From positions 1 through 64,000 of the forward strand of contig JAHDFD010000008.1 in assembly GCA_020628375.1 (NCBI GenBank): 64,000 nt of DNA, read 5' to 3'. Below, in pieces: positions 39,485 through 48,368 of the stretch. The notes under the pieces were generated by a model that was not told where the DNA came from, made no database searches, and saw only the letters and a program-made list of their open reading frames with translations. A program made the position numbers and the translations under genes. Numbering within the stretch: position 1 is the first letter of the stretch; every line of letters starts with the position of its first letter. The stretch comes from Chitinophagales bacterium (lineage in GTDB: Bacteria; Bacteroidota; Bacteroidia; Chitinophagales; UBA2359).

Positions 39485-41299
39485 ATGGATAAGAATACAC
39501 TATTTGCATTTCTATTGATTGGCGCATTACTGGTGCTGATCAATATTAATTCTGCAAAAATTAAAGAAAAACAAGCCGCCGAACAAGCGAATGCTCCAGC
39601 CAATACAGAACAGGCTGCTGAACTCAATGGCGAGATCGATAATACCAATACAAACAATACTTCAAGTAATATTGGTGGCTCATTGGCTGCAAAGCAAGGC
39701 GAAGGTAGAGAAATAACTATCGAAAATGATGATCTAAAAATTACGTTCAATTCAAAAGGAGGGAAAATTGCACAAGCAGAAGTTAAAGGCTTTCAGTCTT
39801 ATAACAAAGAGCCTTTAGAGTTGGTAAATGGAAATTCTAACTCATTCGATTATGTGATTCCAATGAAATTTGCAGATGCTTTAGGTTCACAAAATATTTC
39901 AACACAAGACTTTGTTTTCGATATTAAAGAAAGCAGTCAGAATAAAGTAGTTTTCTCATTGGATCTTAACGGACAGGGAAGCATTGAGCAGGAATACAGA
40001 TTGAGCGATAGTCAATATGAAATTGATTATGATTTTCGATTGATCGGTCTTGACGATGAAATTGCCAACGATGCTCAAATTCAGTTGAATTGGAAGTCAA
40101 TCTTACAACAACAGGAAAAAAGCGGTGATGATGAGAAAAACCTTTCTTCTATTTATTATAGAGAAAAGGAAGAAAACGCTACTTACTTAACACAAACAGG
40201 TAACCAAAGTGAAATACTGACCAATCAGCTAGAGTGGATCGGTTTCAAACAAAAGTTCTTTAATCAGACTTTAACTGCCAAAGATGGATTTAATGGTGCG
40301 AACTTATTAACCATTACACCAGACAAAGCTCAGGAAGATAACATCAAGTCGCTAACAGCTAATACTTCTTTTGCTTATCGTTCTACTTCAAACTTTTCTT
40401 ACCCGATGAATTGGTATATCGGACCTAATAAGTATTCATTATTGAGTGCAAAGGATAACGGTATGGAAAAAATGGTCAACTTAGGTTGGGGTATTTTCGG
40501 TATGGTTAATCGTTGGGTAATCATTCCTATGTTCGATGTTTTAGGAAAATTTATCAGCAATTATGGTATTGTTATTTTAGTGTTGACCCTATTGATTAAA
40601 TTAGCTTTATCTCCGCTTACCTATAAGTCGTATGTAAGTATGGCAAAAATGCAGGTGTTGAAGCCCGAAATAGATGAAATAAAGAAGAAACATCCCGATG
40701 ATCCGGGACAACAACAAGCCGAAACAATGAAGTTGTATTCAAGTGCAGGCGCTAGCCCGCTGAGTGGTTGTTTACCTAACTTATTGCAGTTGCCGATATT
40801 GATCGCCATGTATAATTTCTTTCCGGCAGCATTGGAATTAAGACAAGAAGCTTTCTTATGGGCAGATGATCTTTCAACTTACGATTCTATATTAGATTTA
40901 CCTTTCAGTATTCCGGCGTATGGAGCGCACGTAAGTTTATTCACGATCTTAAGTGGTTTGGCAATGGTTTTATCAGCTAAAATAAATGCTCAAATGAGTG
41001 CAGGTAGCGACAACCCTGCAATGAAATACTTGCCGTATATAATGCCTTTATTCTTAATTCTGATTTTCAACAGCTTTTCTTCTGCCTTAACTTATTATTT
41101 CTTCTTATCGAATCTTATAACATTCGGTCAACAGCAGGTAATCAAGCGTTTCTTTATCGACGAAGATAAGATCAGAGCTGAAATGGAAGAGAATAAAAAG
41201 AAACCGAAGAAAAAGAGTAGCTTTCAGGCACGTATGGAAGAAGCGATGCGTCAGCAACAAATGATGCAACAACAACGTGAGCAACAAAATAAAAAGTAA
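39485..41299 (+). CDS. yidC: Membrane protein insertase YidC
   Basis: A 604-residue protein from ATG 39485; a TTG upstream (39452) adds only 11 residues. N-terminal helix (LFAFLLIGALLVLININ), a large periplasmic beta domain (about 70-330), then five C-terminal helices of the Oxa1 core with SPLTYKSYVSMAKMQ, a charged cytoplasmic hairpin (PEIDEIKKKHPDD) and a Gln/Lys-rich tail. It inserts and folds inner-membrane proteins with or without SecYEG; ATP synthase subunit c is a classic client. A TAACTTTG -7 word lies at 39447-39454, 31 bases before the start. Confidence 0.97.
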   Translation: MDKNTLFAFLLIGALLVLININSAKIKEKQAAEQANAPANTEQAAELNGEIDNTNTNNTSSNIGGSLAAKQGEGREITIENDDLKITFNSKGGKIAQAEVKGFQSYNKEPLELVNGNSNSFDYVIPMKFADALGSQNISTQDFVFDIKESSQNKVVFSLDLNGQGSIEQEYRLSDSQYEIDYDFRLIGLDDEIANDAQIQLNWKSILQQQEKSGDDEKNLSSIYYREKEENATYLTQTGNQSEILTNQLEWIGFKQKFFNQTLTAKDGFNGANLLTITPDKAQEDNIKSLTANTSFAYRSTSNFSYPMNWYIGPNKYSLLSAKDNGMEKMVNLGWGIFGMVNRWVIIPMFDVLGKFISNYGIVILVLTLLIKLALSPLTYKSYVSMAKMQVLKPEIDEIKKKHPDDPGQQQAETMKLYSSAGASPLSGCLPNLLQLPILIAMYNFFPAALELRQEAFLWADDLSTYDSILDLPFSIPAYGAHVSLFTILSGLAMVLSAKINAQMSAGSDNPAMKYLPYIMPLFLILIFNSFSSALTYYFFLSNLITFGQQQVIKRFFIDEDKIRAEMEENKKKPKKKSSFQARMEEAMRQQQMMQQQREQQNKK

Positions 41300-41319
41300 G
41301 GTTTTACTTTATAAATCCA

Positions 41320-42582
41320 GTGAATTTAAAATTCATAGGAAAGTTATCGGTGCTACTTTTTGCCAATTTATTGGTGAAACCCCTTTATATATTCGGGGTA
41401 GAAGTAGAAGTTCAGAATATTGTAGGTGCTGAAGCTTATGGTCAATATTTATCTTTATTGAATCTGACCATTATCTTCAGCACTATCCTTGATTTTGGGG
41501 TCAATAATTTTCACAACCAGAAAATTTCTCAATACCCTAAACAACTTAACCAACGATTTTTACCTACATTAAGTCTTAAATTAGGCTTGTCTTGGATATA
41601 CGCTATTGCTGTTTTTATTTGCGCACTTATGCTAGGTTATTCTTCTTTTCAGTTAAAGTTGTTGGCAATTATACTGCTGAATCAAATCTTTCTATCTATA
41701 ATTATCTACAACAGATCAACGCTGAGCGCTTTGCAGTTCTTTAAGTTAGATAGCATTGCTTCAATTTTGGATAAGCTGTTAATGATTTTTATAATCGGCG
41801 GTGCAGTTTGGTATGGTAATAAAGAATTCAGTATTATCAACTTTGCATGGGGACAAACACTTGCTTATGCAATTGCATTGGCAATAACTAGCTTTTTTGT
41901 CCTATTCAGAAACCAATACATCAAAAAACTAAAGCTCAATTTTAAATGGGAACAGTATAAGAAAATTTTGAAAAGCAGTATGCCTTTTGCTTTATTAGCG
42001 GTTTTAATGGGTTTATACACCCGTATAGATGGCATTATGCTAGAACGTATGCTCAATGATAATGGTTACCAGGCAGGTGTTTATGCTGCTGGTTTCAGGA
42101 TTTTAGATGGTGTTAATCAGTTTGCTCTGTTGATCGGATATTGGTTGCTCTCTTATTTTTCTAAATTATATAAAGAAAAAAGAATTTTAGAGATCAAGGA
42201 TTTGACTTCAAAATTATCAGTTTTAATAATTTTAGGTGCTTGTAGTATTGCTGGATTTTGCTGGATATATAAAGTTGATATCATGCAGTATTTATATACA
42301 GAAGCAACTGTTGAATACAGTTTGGTCTTCGGATGGCTGATGTGGGCATTGCCAAGCATGGCATTACTATATGTAGTAGGTACATTATTAACCGCAGTAG
42401 GTGAACTAAGGCTTCTTAACTCTATTGCTCTTGTAGGAGTTGTGTTGAATTTATTATTGAATTTTATTTTAATTCCACGTTTGGGTGCTTGGGGAGCCGC
42501 TATTGCCACCGTAATAACTCAATCATTGGTTATAGTTGTAAAAAGCTTTTATGTCTGGAAGTTTTTGAAGCGTTTCGGCTAA
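41320..42582 (+). CDS. Polysaccharide flippase-like multi-spanning membrane protein
   Basis: A 420-residue, very hydrophobic protein with about 12 predicted helices in the MOP/MATE-like layout of Wzx-type exporters. Features: N-terminal FANLLVKPLYIFGVEVEVQN, central R-I-D-G-I-M-L-ER, and a C-terminal LNLLLNFILIPRLGAWGAAIATV block that is typical of polysaccharide-biosynthesis flippases. The start is GTG at 41320, 20 bases after yidC, so the two are probably co-transcribed. The substrate is unknown; lipid-linked glycan export is inferred from the family. Confidence 0.85.
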   Translation: MNLKFIGKLSVLLFANLLVKPLYIFGVEVEVQNIVGAEAYGQYLSLLNLTIIFSTILDFGVNNFHNQKISQYPKQLNQRFLPTLSLKLGLSWIYAIAVFICALMLGYSSFQLKLLAIILLNQIFLSIIIYNRSTLSALQFFKLDSIASILDKLLMIFIIGGAVWYGNKEFSIINFAWGQTLAYAIALAITSFFVLFRNQYIKKLKLNFKWEQYKKILKSSMPFALLAVLMGLYTRIDGIMLERMLNDNGYQAGVYAAGFRILDGVNQFALLIGYWLLSYFSKLYKEKRILEIKDLTSKLSVLIILGACSIAGFCWIYKVDIMQYLYTEATVEYSLVFGWLMWALPSMALLYVVGTLLTAVGELRLLNSIALVGVVLNLLLNFILIPRLGAWGAAIATVITQSLVIVVKSFYVWKFLKRFG

Positions 42583-42625
42583 ATGCAATATGTAACTATA
42601 GCTACTAATTACATTTTAGCCGAAA
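42573..42625. terminator. Inverted repeat at convergent gene ends
   Basis: TTTCGGCTAAATG (42573-42585, containing the flippase stop codon) pairs with CATTTTAGCCGAAA (42612-42625), one extra T. It lies between convergent genes and could serve both strands; no strong T run is attached. Confidence 0.5.
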
Positions 42626-42645
42626 TGTTCCTTACTTTTTCTTTC

Positions 42646-42684
42646 TAATACAATTTGAGATATAAAAGTTTTCAAATTGTATTA
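42646..42684. repeat. 13-bp perfect inverted repeat at 3' end of PLP gene
   Basis: TAATACAATTTGA (42646-42658) and TCAAATTGTATTA (42672-42684) flank a 13-base spacer. The right arm contains the stop codon of the minus-strand gene. The same TCAAATTGTATTA word recurs at 52163-52175. Confidence 0.75.
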
Positions 42685-43956
42685 AATCATTTCTAAAACG
42701 GGTTCAGGCTTCATAACATGTAAAGCCTGATTAACATCCCAGATAAGGTCTTTAGCATTTTCCACACCAACAGAAAGTCGAATTAGATTTTCTTCAATTC
42801 CCAATTTCTTTTTCAATTCAGAACAAACTCCTGCATGTGTCATAGATGCAGGGTGTTGAACCAAGCTCTCTGTACTTCCTAAACTAACCGCTAATTTGAT
42901 TAATTTTAGTTGATTCAAAAACCTGAATGCTTCTTCTTCGCCGCCTTTTACATAAAATGAGATCATTGCTCCTGAAGAAGAATACTGTTCTTTAAATATT
43001 TGATAAGACTTTGAAGATTTATCTAATTTACCTAAAAAAAGAACTTTATCGATCAATGGGTGTGTATCCAAAAAATCAGCAATCTCAGTAGCATTGCTAG
43101 CTTGCTTCTCCATTCTGATCTTAAGTGTTTCAAGGCTTCTGAGTAACAACCAACAAGTATGAGGGCTTGCCATATTCCCTAAAAAGGTACGTAAGGTTTT
43201 TACCCTTTTAATAACGGCTGTATTTCCTAAAACTGCTCCTGCTATTACATCACTATGCCCACCAATATATTTTGTTGCAGAATAGATCACTATATCAGCA
43301 CCATGTTCTAAAGGGTTAGACCAAAGCGGTCCCATATATGTATTATCAACTGATATGAATACTTCTTTTTGGGATTTGCTGAAATAATTCGCAATCTCTT
43401 TACACATCTTTATATCTACAAGGTCGTTGGTTGGATTGGCAGGAGTTTCTATATAGATATGACTTAAACGATTTGCTTTTCCTGTATTTTCTATTAACTG
43501 AATTATTTCTTCCTTGCTTTGATTAGGATAAAACCCAATCGCTTCTATGCCTATTTTTTGAAGAAAATGTTTGATGAAATGGTCTGTACCTCCATAAGTT
43601 GGTGAACTGAACAATAACAGATCTCCAGGGTTTAGAAACTCTAAGAGTGTAGTGCTGATTGCAGACATACCACTTTCAAAAATGGCACAATCATCTGCTT
43701 TGTCCCATAGGCAAAGTCGATTTTCAAGAATTTCCAGATTGGGATTGTTAATTCTACTGTAAATAAGTCCGAGTTGTTCTTCTTGTTCCTTTTCTCTTAT
43801 TCCGTATGCTAATTCAAAGAAAGACTTTCCTTCTTCTGCTGTTTTAAAAGTGAAAGTTGAGGTTAAAAATAATGGTACCTTTACTGCACCTTCTGACCAC
43901 TCAGGCTTATAGGCATGTGTCATCATCAGACTTTCAGGAGATAAATTATTCTTCAT
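42682..43956 (-). CDS. Cys/Met-metabolism PLP-dependent enzyme (methionine gamma-lyase/cystathionine gamma-synthase family)
   Basis: A 424-residue fold-type I PLP enzyme. The Schiff-base lysine is Lys229 in YSATKYIGGHSDV; YSR at 66-68 binds the phosphate of the neighbouring subunit; ESGMSAIST is the cofactor-binding loop. The family includes methionine gamma-lyase, cystathionine gamma-synthase and -lyase; sequence alone does not decide. It is divergent from an Lrp/AsnC regulator, which suggests amino-acid-responsive control and favours a catabolic lyase role (inference). Confidence 0.88.
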   Translation of the reverse strand: MKNNLSPESLMMTHAYKPEWSEGAVKVPLFLTSTFTFKTAEEGKSFFELAYGIREKEQEEQLGLIYSRINNPNLEILENRLCLWDKADDCAIFESGMSAISTTLLEFLNPGDLLLFSSPTYGGTDHFIKHFLQKIGIEAIGFYPNQSKEEIIQLIENTGKANRLSHIYIETPANPTNDLVDIKMCKEIANYFSKSQKEVFISVDNTYMGPLWSNPLEHGADIVIYSATKYIGGHSDVIAGAVLGNTAVIKRVKTLRTFLGNMASPHTCWLLLRSLETLKIRMEKQASNATEIADFLDTHPLIDKVLFLGKLDKSSKSYQIFKEQYSSSGAMISFYVKGGEEEAFRFLNQLKLIKLAVSLGSTESLVQHPASMTHAGVCSELKKKLGIEENLIRLSVGVENAKDLIWDVNQALHVMKPEPVLEMI

Positions 43957-44102
43957 AAATTCCGTTTTCGTTTAATTAGTACTGCAAAATTCATGTTTTT
44001 GAGAATAATTATTTTAAATTTGATTTAATGCCATTATTATTCCTTTGTTTTCTTTTTTTTCAGGAATTTTGATATTAATGGTTACTCATTTATAAGTTAA
44101 AA

Positions 44103-44115
44103 AGGAATAATTCCT
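44103..44115. promoter_or_regulatory. Palindrome at the Lrp-family gene start
   Basis: AGGAATAATTCCT is a 13-bp perfect palindrome that ends at the base before the ATG and covers the ribosome-binding region. The divergent spacer (43957-44115) has further half-sites (ATTCCTTTG near 44038, CAGGAATTT near 44061). It is a candidate autoregulatory operator. Confidence 0.5.
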
Positions 44116-44580
44116 ATGATAAAATTAGATGCTATTGATATTCGACTTTTAGAACGCTTACAAGAGGATTCTAAAATTAATATTAAGGAAGTTGCAGATC
44201 AATTGAATATGACCAAATCCCCGATCTATGAACGAATAAAAAGATATGATAAAGAGGGAATCATAGAAAAATATGTAGCGGTTATCAATCGTAAATTAGT
44301 AAGTAATTCAATGGTCGTCTTTTGTTCTGTTTCTCTTGACAGTCAAAAATTGGAAGAAATTCAAAAGTTTAGTGAAGAAATAATAAAATTACCTGAAGTA
44401 ATGGAATGTTATTTAATGGGTGGGGCTAATGATTTCTTGCTTAAGGTAGTTGTTTCTGATTTGAATGCTTACCACCAATTTTCATCAGGTAAATTAGCTG
44501 CTTTACCAAATGTTGGTCAAATTAAAAGCACTTTTGTTTTGAATCAGATCAAGAATTCTACTGTTTTCCCACTGGTTTGA
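44116..44580 (+). CDS. Lrp/AsnC family transcriptional regulator
   Basis: A 154-residue protein with an N-terminal winged helix-turn-helix (about 5-60: DIRLLERLQEDSKINIKEVA, then KSPIYERIKRYDKEGII) and a C-terminal RAM ligand-binding domain containing ECYLMGGANDFLLKV. Such regulators are octameric, DNA-bending and amino-acid-responsive. Divergent from the PLP lyase gene, which is its likely target. Confidence 0.94.
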   Translation: MIKLDAIDIRLLERLQEDSKINIKEVADQLNMTKSPIYERIKRYDKEGIIEKYVAVINRKLVSNSMVVFCSVSLDSQKLEEIQKFSEEIIKLPEVMECYLMGGANDFLLKVVVSDLNAYHQFSSGKLAALPNVGQIKSTFVLNQIKNSTVFPLV

Positions 44581-44610
44581 TTTTCTTTTGGGAAATTTAG
44601 ATAAATAATT

Positions 44611-44759
44611 CAAGTTGCGATGTATAATGACATTTTTGTACATAGACGACTGTTTAACAGACCACAGACCACAAATCCTTACTCTTCACTATTTATAATG
44701 GTTTTTTTGTGGACAGTGGACTATTATACTGTTGACAGTTGAGATTTATAGCAACTTAG
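44611..44759 (+). repeat. Dispersed intergenic repeat, copy B
   Basis: This 149-bp stretch is an inverted counterpart of 36472-36604. Its ends are themselves inverted (CAAGTTGC at left, GCAACTTA at right). Relative to copy A it has two short internal duplications (AGACCAC twice; CAGTTGA after GTTGA) and a two-base deletion. No coding frame. Confidence 0.85.
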
Positions 44760-44817
44760 GTTAAATAATAATCAGAACCTTTACAATTATACTAGTTAAG
44801 GACTAATTCGATATTTA

Positions 44818-44848
44818 TTTGAAAATCAATTTAGTATTCGTAACTTTG
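44818..44848 (+). promoter_or_regulatory. Canonical Bacteroidota promoter
   Basis: TTTG at 44818-44821 and TAACTTTG at 44841-44848 are separated by 19 bases, matching the Bacteroidota sigma consensus. It lies 56 bases before the lipoprotein gene at 44905 and may drive the downstream envelope gene run. Confidence 0.75.
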
Positions 44849-44904
44849 TATGTCGATTTTTGGCATAATAATTTACCACATAGTATCAAAATGCTGCTTT
44901 TAAT

Positions 44905-45411
44905 ATGAAAAATATTCTTCTGGGTACACTTACGCTATTAGTTGTACTATTTTCAAGTGCTTGTTATGTTGGAGCTGGAGATGCCATTGACATAGAAAGT
45001 TATTATGATGAAGATTTTAGTTCTTCTATAGAATATAAATCTCAGATCTTAGGACATAATTGGTACTTAACCGCTTTACATTGTGATGATGAAAATCGAG
45101 TGGGTGATTTTGACGCAATTCCTTTCTTTTCTTTCGATTCAGTTGTCGAATCCAATAACCATCTTATGCTCGGTGCAGAAGTATTTCTATTTGAGACATT
45201 TAGTTATTCAGGATCTCAAAGACATTGGCTGATTGATAATGAATACGATGAACTGTGGCTGAATGTTTATGTAGATGCTAATTTGAATAACAATGAATTT
45301 TATTGGTTCAATATCTTAGAACTGAACGATAAAGAAATGAAGATAATTACCACAAAAGTCGATTTTCTTGATGGCGAAGAATTTTGTACGCTAACGCTTG
45401 AAAAACGATAA
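44905..45411 (+). CDS. Hypothetical lipoprotein
   Basis: A 168-residue protein with a signal peptide and lipobox FSSAC (Cys20). The mature part begins with an acidic linker and continues as a small beta-rich domain with Trp and aromatic residues (LGHNWYLTALHC, FYWFNILELN) and a closing CTLTLEKR, resembling a lipocalin-like domain, though I cannot confirm a family. The paired Cys near both ends could form a disulfide. First gene after the promoter at 44818-44848. Confidence 0.7.
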   Translation: MKNILLGTLTLLVVLFSSACYVGAGDAIDIESYYDEDFSSSIEYKSQILGHNWYLTALHCDDENRVGDFDAIPFFSFDSVVESNNHLMLGAEVFLFETFSYSGSQRHWLIDNEYDELWLNVYVDANLNNNEFYWFNILELNDKEMKIITTKVDFLDGEEFCTLTLEKR

Positions 45412-45457
45412 AACTACCTTAACAACAAACTACTTACTCAGCAAACACAATTGGTTT

Positions 45458-47560
45458 ATGAAAAATAAATTGAGTATTTTTTTCTTTTGCATGCTATGTG
45501 TTTTAACAATTAATGCACAGGATTTAAAAGATTTTAATGGAATTAGTTCATCCGGTGAATTACCTAAAGAGGTAACTCAAAGTTCATCGTTGAAATATAA
45601 AGTATTAGAGTCTAAGGTTGAAAGCACCAATACCTCTAAGAAAAAGAGCAAGCAAAAGTTGAAATTTTATCTCGATTCGACTTTTGGAGCCGATTACATG
45701 CTTAAAAATGGTTACGTGCTTTTTAACGATCCCATTGGTAACTATATTAATGATGTAGCAGATGAGCTGTTAAAAGATAAACCTCAAATCAGAAAAAGAG
45801 TTAATTTCTATGCAACCAGAGCAGCTGAAGTTAATGCATTCGCTATCGACAGAGGAAGCATTTTTATAAATGTGGGTTTAATAGCCCGTTTGGAAACCGA
45901 AGCACAGTTGGCATTTGTACTTGCACATGAAATTATACATGTATTAGAGTCGCATAGTATGGATACTTACATCGAATTCGAAGAGATCAGCGCTGATAAT
46001 AATTATAGAAACGATGAAAAATTCGATGAACTTCTAAGAAAGTGTAATTATTCAAAAAAGTTAGAAGTTGAAGCTGATAGAGAAGGAATGCAACTTTTTC
46101 TGGATTCATCTTATGGAACCGAATCCATTGATGGTGTTTTTGAGATTCTTGCAAAGGCAGAATTGCCAATGATCGCTACTCCATTCGATTTTTCAAATTT
46201 CAATATTGCCAATACCACTTTTTCAGATACCATTTTTCAGGACAGAGTATTTGTTGAACCTGAATTTGATGAGGATGAAAAAGAGAAAAGGGAAAAATAT
46301 AGTTCACACCCGGCTACAGATGAGCGGAAAGAAAGTATTAAAGAACAAATTGCTGAAAGTGGAAAGAGTGGAGGTGAAGATTTTATTATCGGAGAGAATA
46401 CTTTTCTTCGTTTAAGAGAATTAGCAAAATTTGAGATATGTAAGATATATCTTGAAAATAAAGCTTTCTTGAATTGTTTACATTCAACTTACGCCTTAGA
46501 GGAACAATATCCAGATAATAAATTCCTGAATGAAACTAAAATGAAGGCTTATTATGGATTGGGAAAATATGCTAAAAGCTATTTGAACGAAAAATCAGAT
46601 ACGATCGAAGCGGTAGAAGGAGATGAAATTTCAAAGATATATGCTTTTGTTACCTCCTTTAATGAAGATGAGGTCATGGCATTGAGTATTGCTCAGCTTT
46701 GGGAATATTACATTCAAAATCCTGAAAATGAAACGATGTATAAACGACTGAAAAACCTGGCAGTCGATCTTAAATCTAAAGATGAAAATGAACTAAGAGC
46801 ATTAAAAGGAGAGAAAGCAAACGACGATATGATCCTTAATGGTTTTTTTAAAGAATATATGGAAAATGAGGATTTCAAAAAACTCTTTAAATACAAAAAG
46901 AATAATGGAGAATATGAATTTTCAATCAAACAGAATGTAAAAGGCTATCGTTTGGGAATAAATGAAGTAATGTTTGTGAATCCTAGTTTTATGAGTATTA
47001 ATGTTAAAGATAAAGATCAACCTTTTCAGTTTATAGATTCAGAATATAAACAGAAAGAAATGGTTGATATTATTAAAAAACATGGTAAAGACATCGGGCT
47101 CAAAACGCAATTTCTGGATGTAAACAATCTTAACCGTTCCACATCTATGGCAGAGTTTCAGGAAATTATAGAAGTTAAAAAATGGTTGGCTCAGAAGTTG
47201 GAAAAAAATGGAAACTTTATTCCAAATAATCAGGAAACCGCTTTGGAAGTCTTTAAAAAATACAAAACTAATAATTTAGCTTTTCTATCAGCAAGCTCTA
47301 TTAATTTAAGAAAAAGATCAACTACAACTTTAGGTGGAATATTGCTTTTAGCGATGCCAAGTGTAAGTCCTTTAGGTGCATTCTATACTTTTCGTCCTGA
47401 AAATGCTTCCAACTTTGCCGCTATTGTTGTCGATATCAACAAAGAGGAAATTAAGATGCTGAGTTATAACAGTATGAAGCAGAAAGCCAACAAAGCAATT
47501 TTTGAAACGAATATCAGATATATTCTTCAACAAATGAAAACGAAACCTAAGAAACGATAA
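45458..47560 (+). CDS. Secreted M48-family zinc metalloprotease
   Basis: A 700-residue protein from ATG 45458, chosen because it gives a signal peptide (KNKLSIFFFCMLCVLTINAQ); an in-frame ATG at 45398 would overlap the upstream gene. Zinc motif HEIIH at 157-161, and the downstream Glu within VEADREGMQLF, match M48 proteases. A long C-terminal region (about 300-700) with helical repeats is not part of the basic peptidase; it may be TPR-like. Likely periplasmic or outer-membrane-associated, in quality control or envelope processing. The substrate is unknown. Confidence 0.85.
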   Translation: MKNKLSIFFFCMLCVLTINAQDLKDFNGISSSGELPKEVTQSSSLKYKVLESKVESTNTSKKKSKQKLKFYLDSTFGADYMLKNGYVLFNDPIGNYINDVADELLKDKPQIRKRVNFYATRAAEVNAFAIDRGSIFINVGLIARLETEAQLAFVLAHEIIHVLESHSMDTYIEFEEISADNNYRNDEKFDELLRKCNYSKKLEVEADREGMQLFLDSSYGTESIDGVFEILAKAELPMIATPFDFSNFNIANTTFSDTIFQDRVFVEPEFDEDEKEKREKYSSHPATDERKESIKEQIAESGKSGGEDFIIGENTFLRLRELAKFEICKIYLENKAFLNCLHSTYALEEQYPDNKFLNETKMKAYYGLGKYAKSYLNEKSDTIEAVEGDEISKIYAFVTSFNEDEVMALSIAQLWEYYIQNPENETMYKRLKNLAVDLKSKDENELRALKGEKANDDMILNGFFKEYMENEDFKKLFKYKKNNGEYEFSIKQNVKGYRLGINEVMFVNPSFMSINVKDKDQPFQFIDSEYKQKEMVDIIKKHGKDIGLKTQFLDVNNLNRSTSMAEFQEIIEVKKWLAQKLEKNGNFIPNNQETALEVFKKYKTNNLAFLSASSINLRKRSTTTLGGILLLAMPSVSPLGAFYTFRPENASNFAAIVVDINKEEIKMLSYNSMKQKANKAIFETNIRYILQQMKTKPKKR

Positions 47561-47627
47561 GAGAATAACTAGTGTTACTAAGTATTTTTTCTTTACTGAA
47601 TTTTAATTTGCTATCCAATTTGAAATT

Positions 47628-48356
47628 ATGAAAAAACTGTTATTTATAGCTTTTTTTATTATTGCTTTTATCCATGATGTAAATGCACAGACTCCAGGTT
47701 TTATGGGGAAAAAAGTGATTGCATATACTAGCTTTTCTACCAATAGCCCTGGTTTGTCTTTTTTATTGAATAATCCTTTCACTCCTTACAATGCAACTAG
47801 CAAAGAAAAAGTTGGGAGAGCTTTTCTTCCTACCTATAAGTTAGGAATGGAATATGTAGTGTCAAGAAAAAATGCGATAGGAGTAGATTACTTTTTTCAA
47901 CGTGGAGGATTTAAAGCTGACACTGACTATGATTTCTTTCAGGAAGATTTACCATACAATAGAAATTTCTTCAGGAATTCTATTGGTATTTTTCTTAAAT
48001 CTTATAGAGTTCAACTCAATGGTAGAAGAAGTGATATGGGCTCATTGGCACCAATTGGTAGATATGTAAAGTATAAATTATTTGTTAGTAGAGAGCATTT
48101 GGTGATAAGCGGAACAGATGAATATTTCAGCAATACAGATAAGGTATTAGGGGAACGTAATTTTCATCATGCAGGCATCTCTATAAGTGCAGGTCGAAAC
48201 TTTGTGATCTTTAACAATATACTTTTTGATTTCGGCGCTGAATTTGGCTTTGTTATGTATAACAGTAATAAAGATCTTCAACGGGATTTATATCAACAGC
48301 TCTTATCTTATCACTTATTTAATTTCCATGTTGGCATTGGAGTGCCACTTTTTTAA
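47628..48356 (+). CDS. Putative outer-membrane beta-barrel protein
   Basis: A 242-residue protein with a signal peptide (cleavage after VNAQ). The rest alternates hydrophobic and polar residues and contains strand-like repeats such as KLGMEYVVSRKNAIGVDYFF and HHAGISISAGRNFVIF, ending with a terminal strand GIGVPLF. The C-terminal Phe and the pattern suggest an outer-membrane beta-barrel. No family recognised. It follows the M48 gene by 67 bases. Confidence 0.65.
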   Translation: MKKLLFIAFFIIAFIHDVNAQTPGFMGKKVIAYTSFSTNSPGLSFLLNNPFTPYNATSKEKVGRAFLPTYKLGMEYVVSRKNAIGVDYFFQRGGFKADTDYDFFQEDLPYNRNFFRNSIGIFLKSYRVQLNGRRSDMGSLAPIGRYVKYKLFVSREHLVISGTDEYFSNTDKVLGERNFHHAGISISAGRNFVIFNNILFDFGAEFGFVMYNSNKDLQRDLYQQLLSYHLFNFHVGIGVPLF

Positions 48357-48368
48357 ATTTGAAATAAC

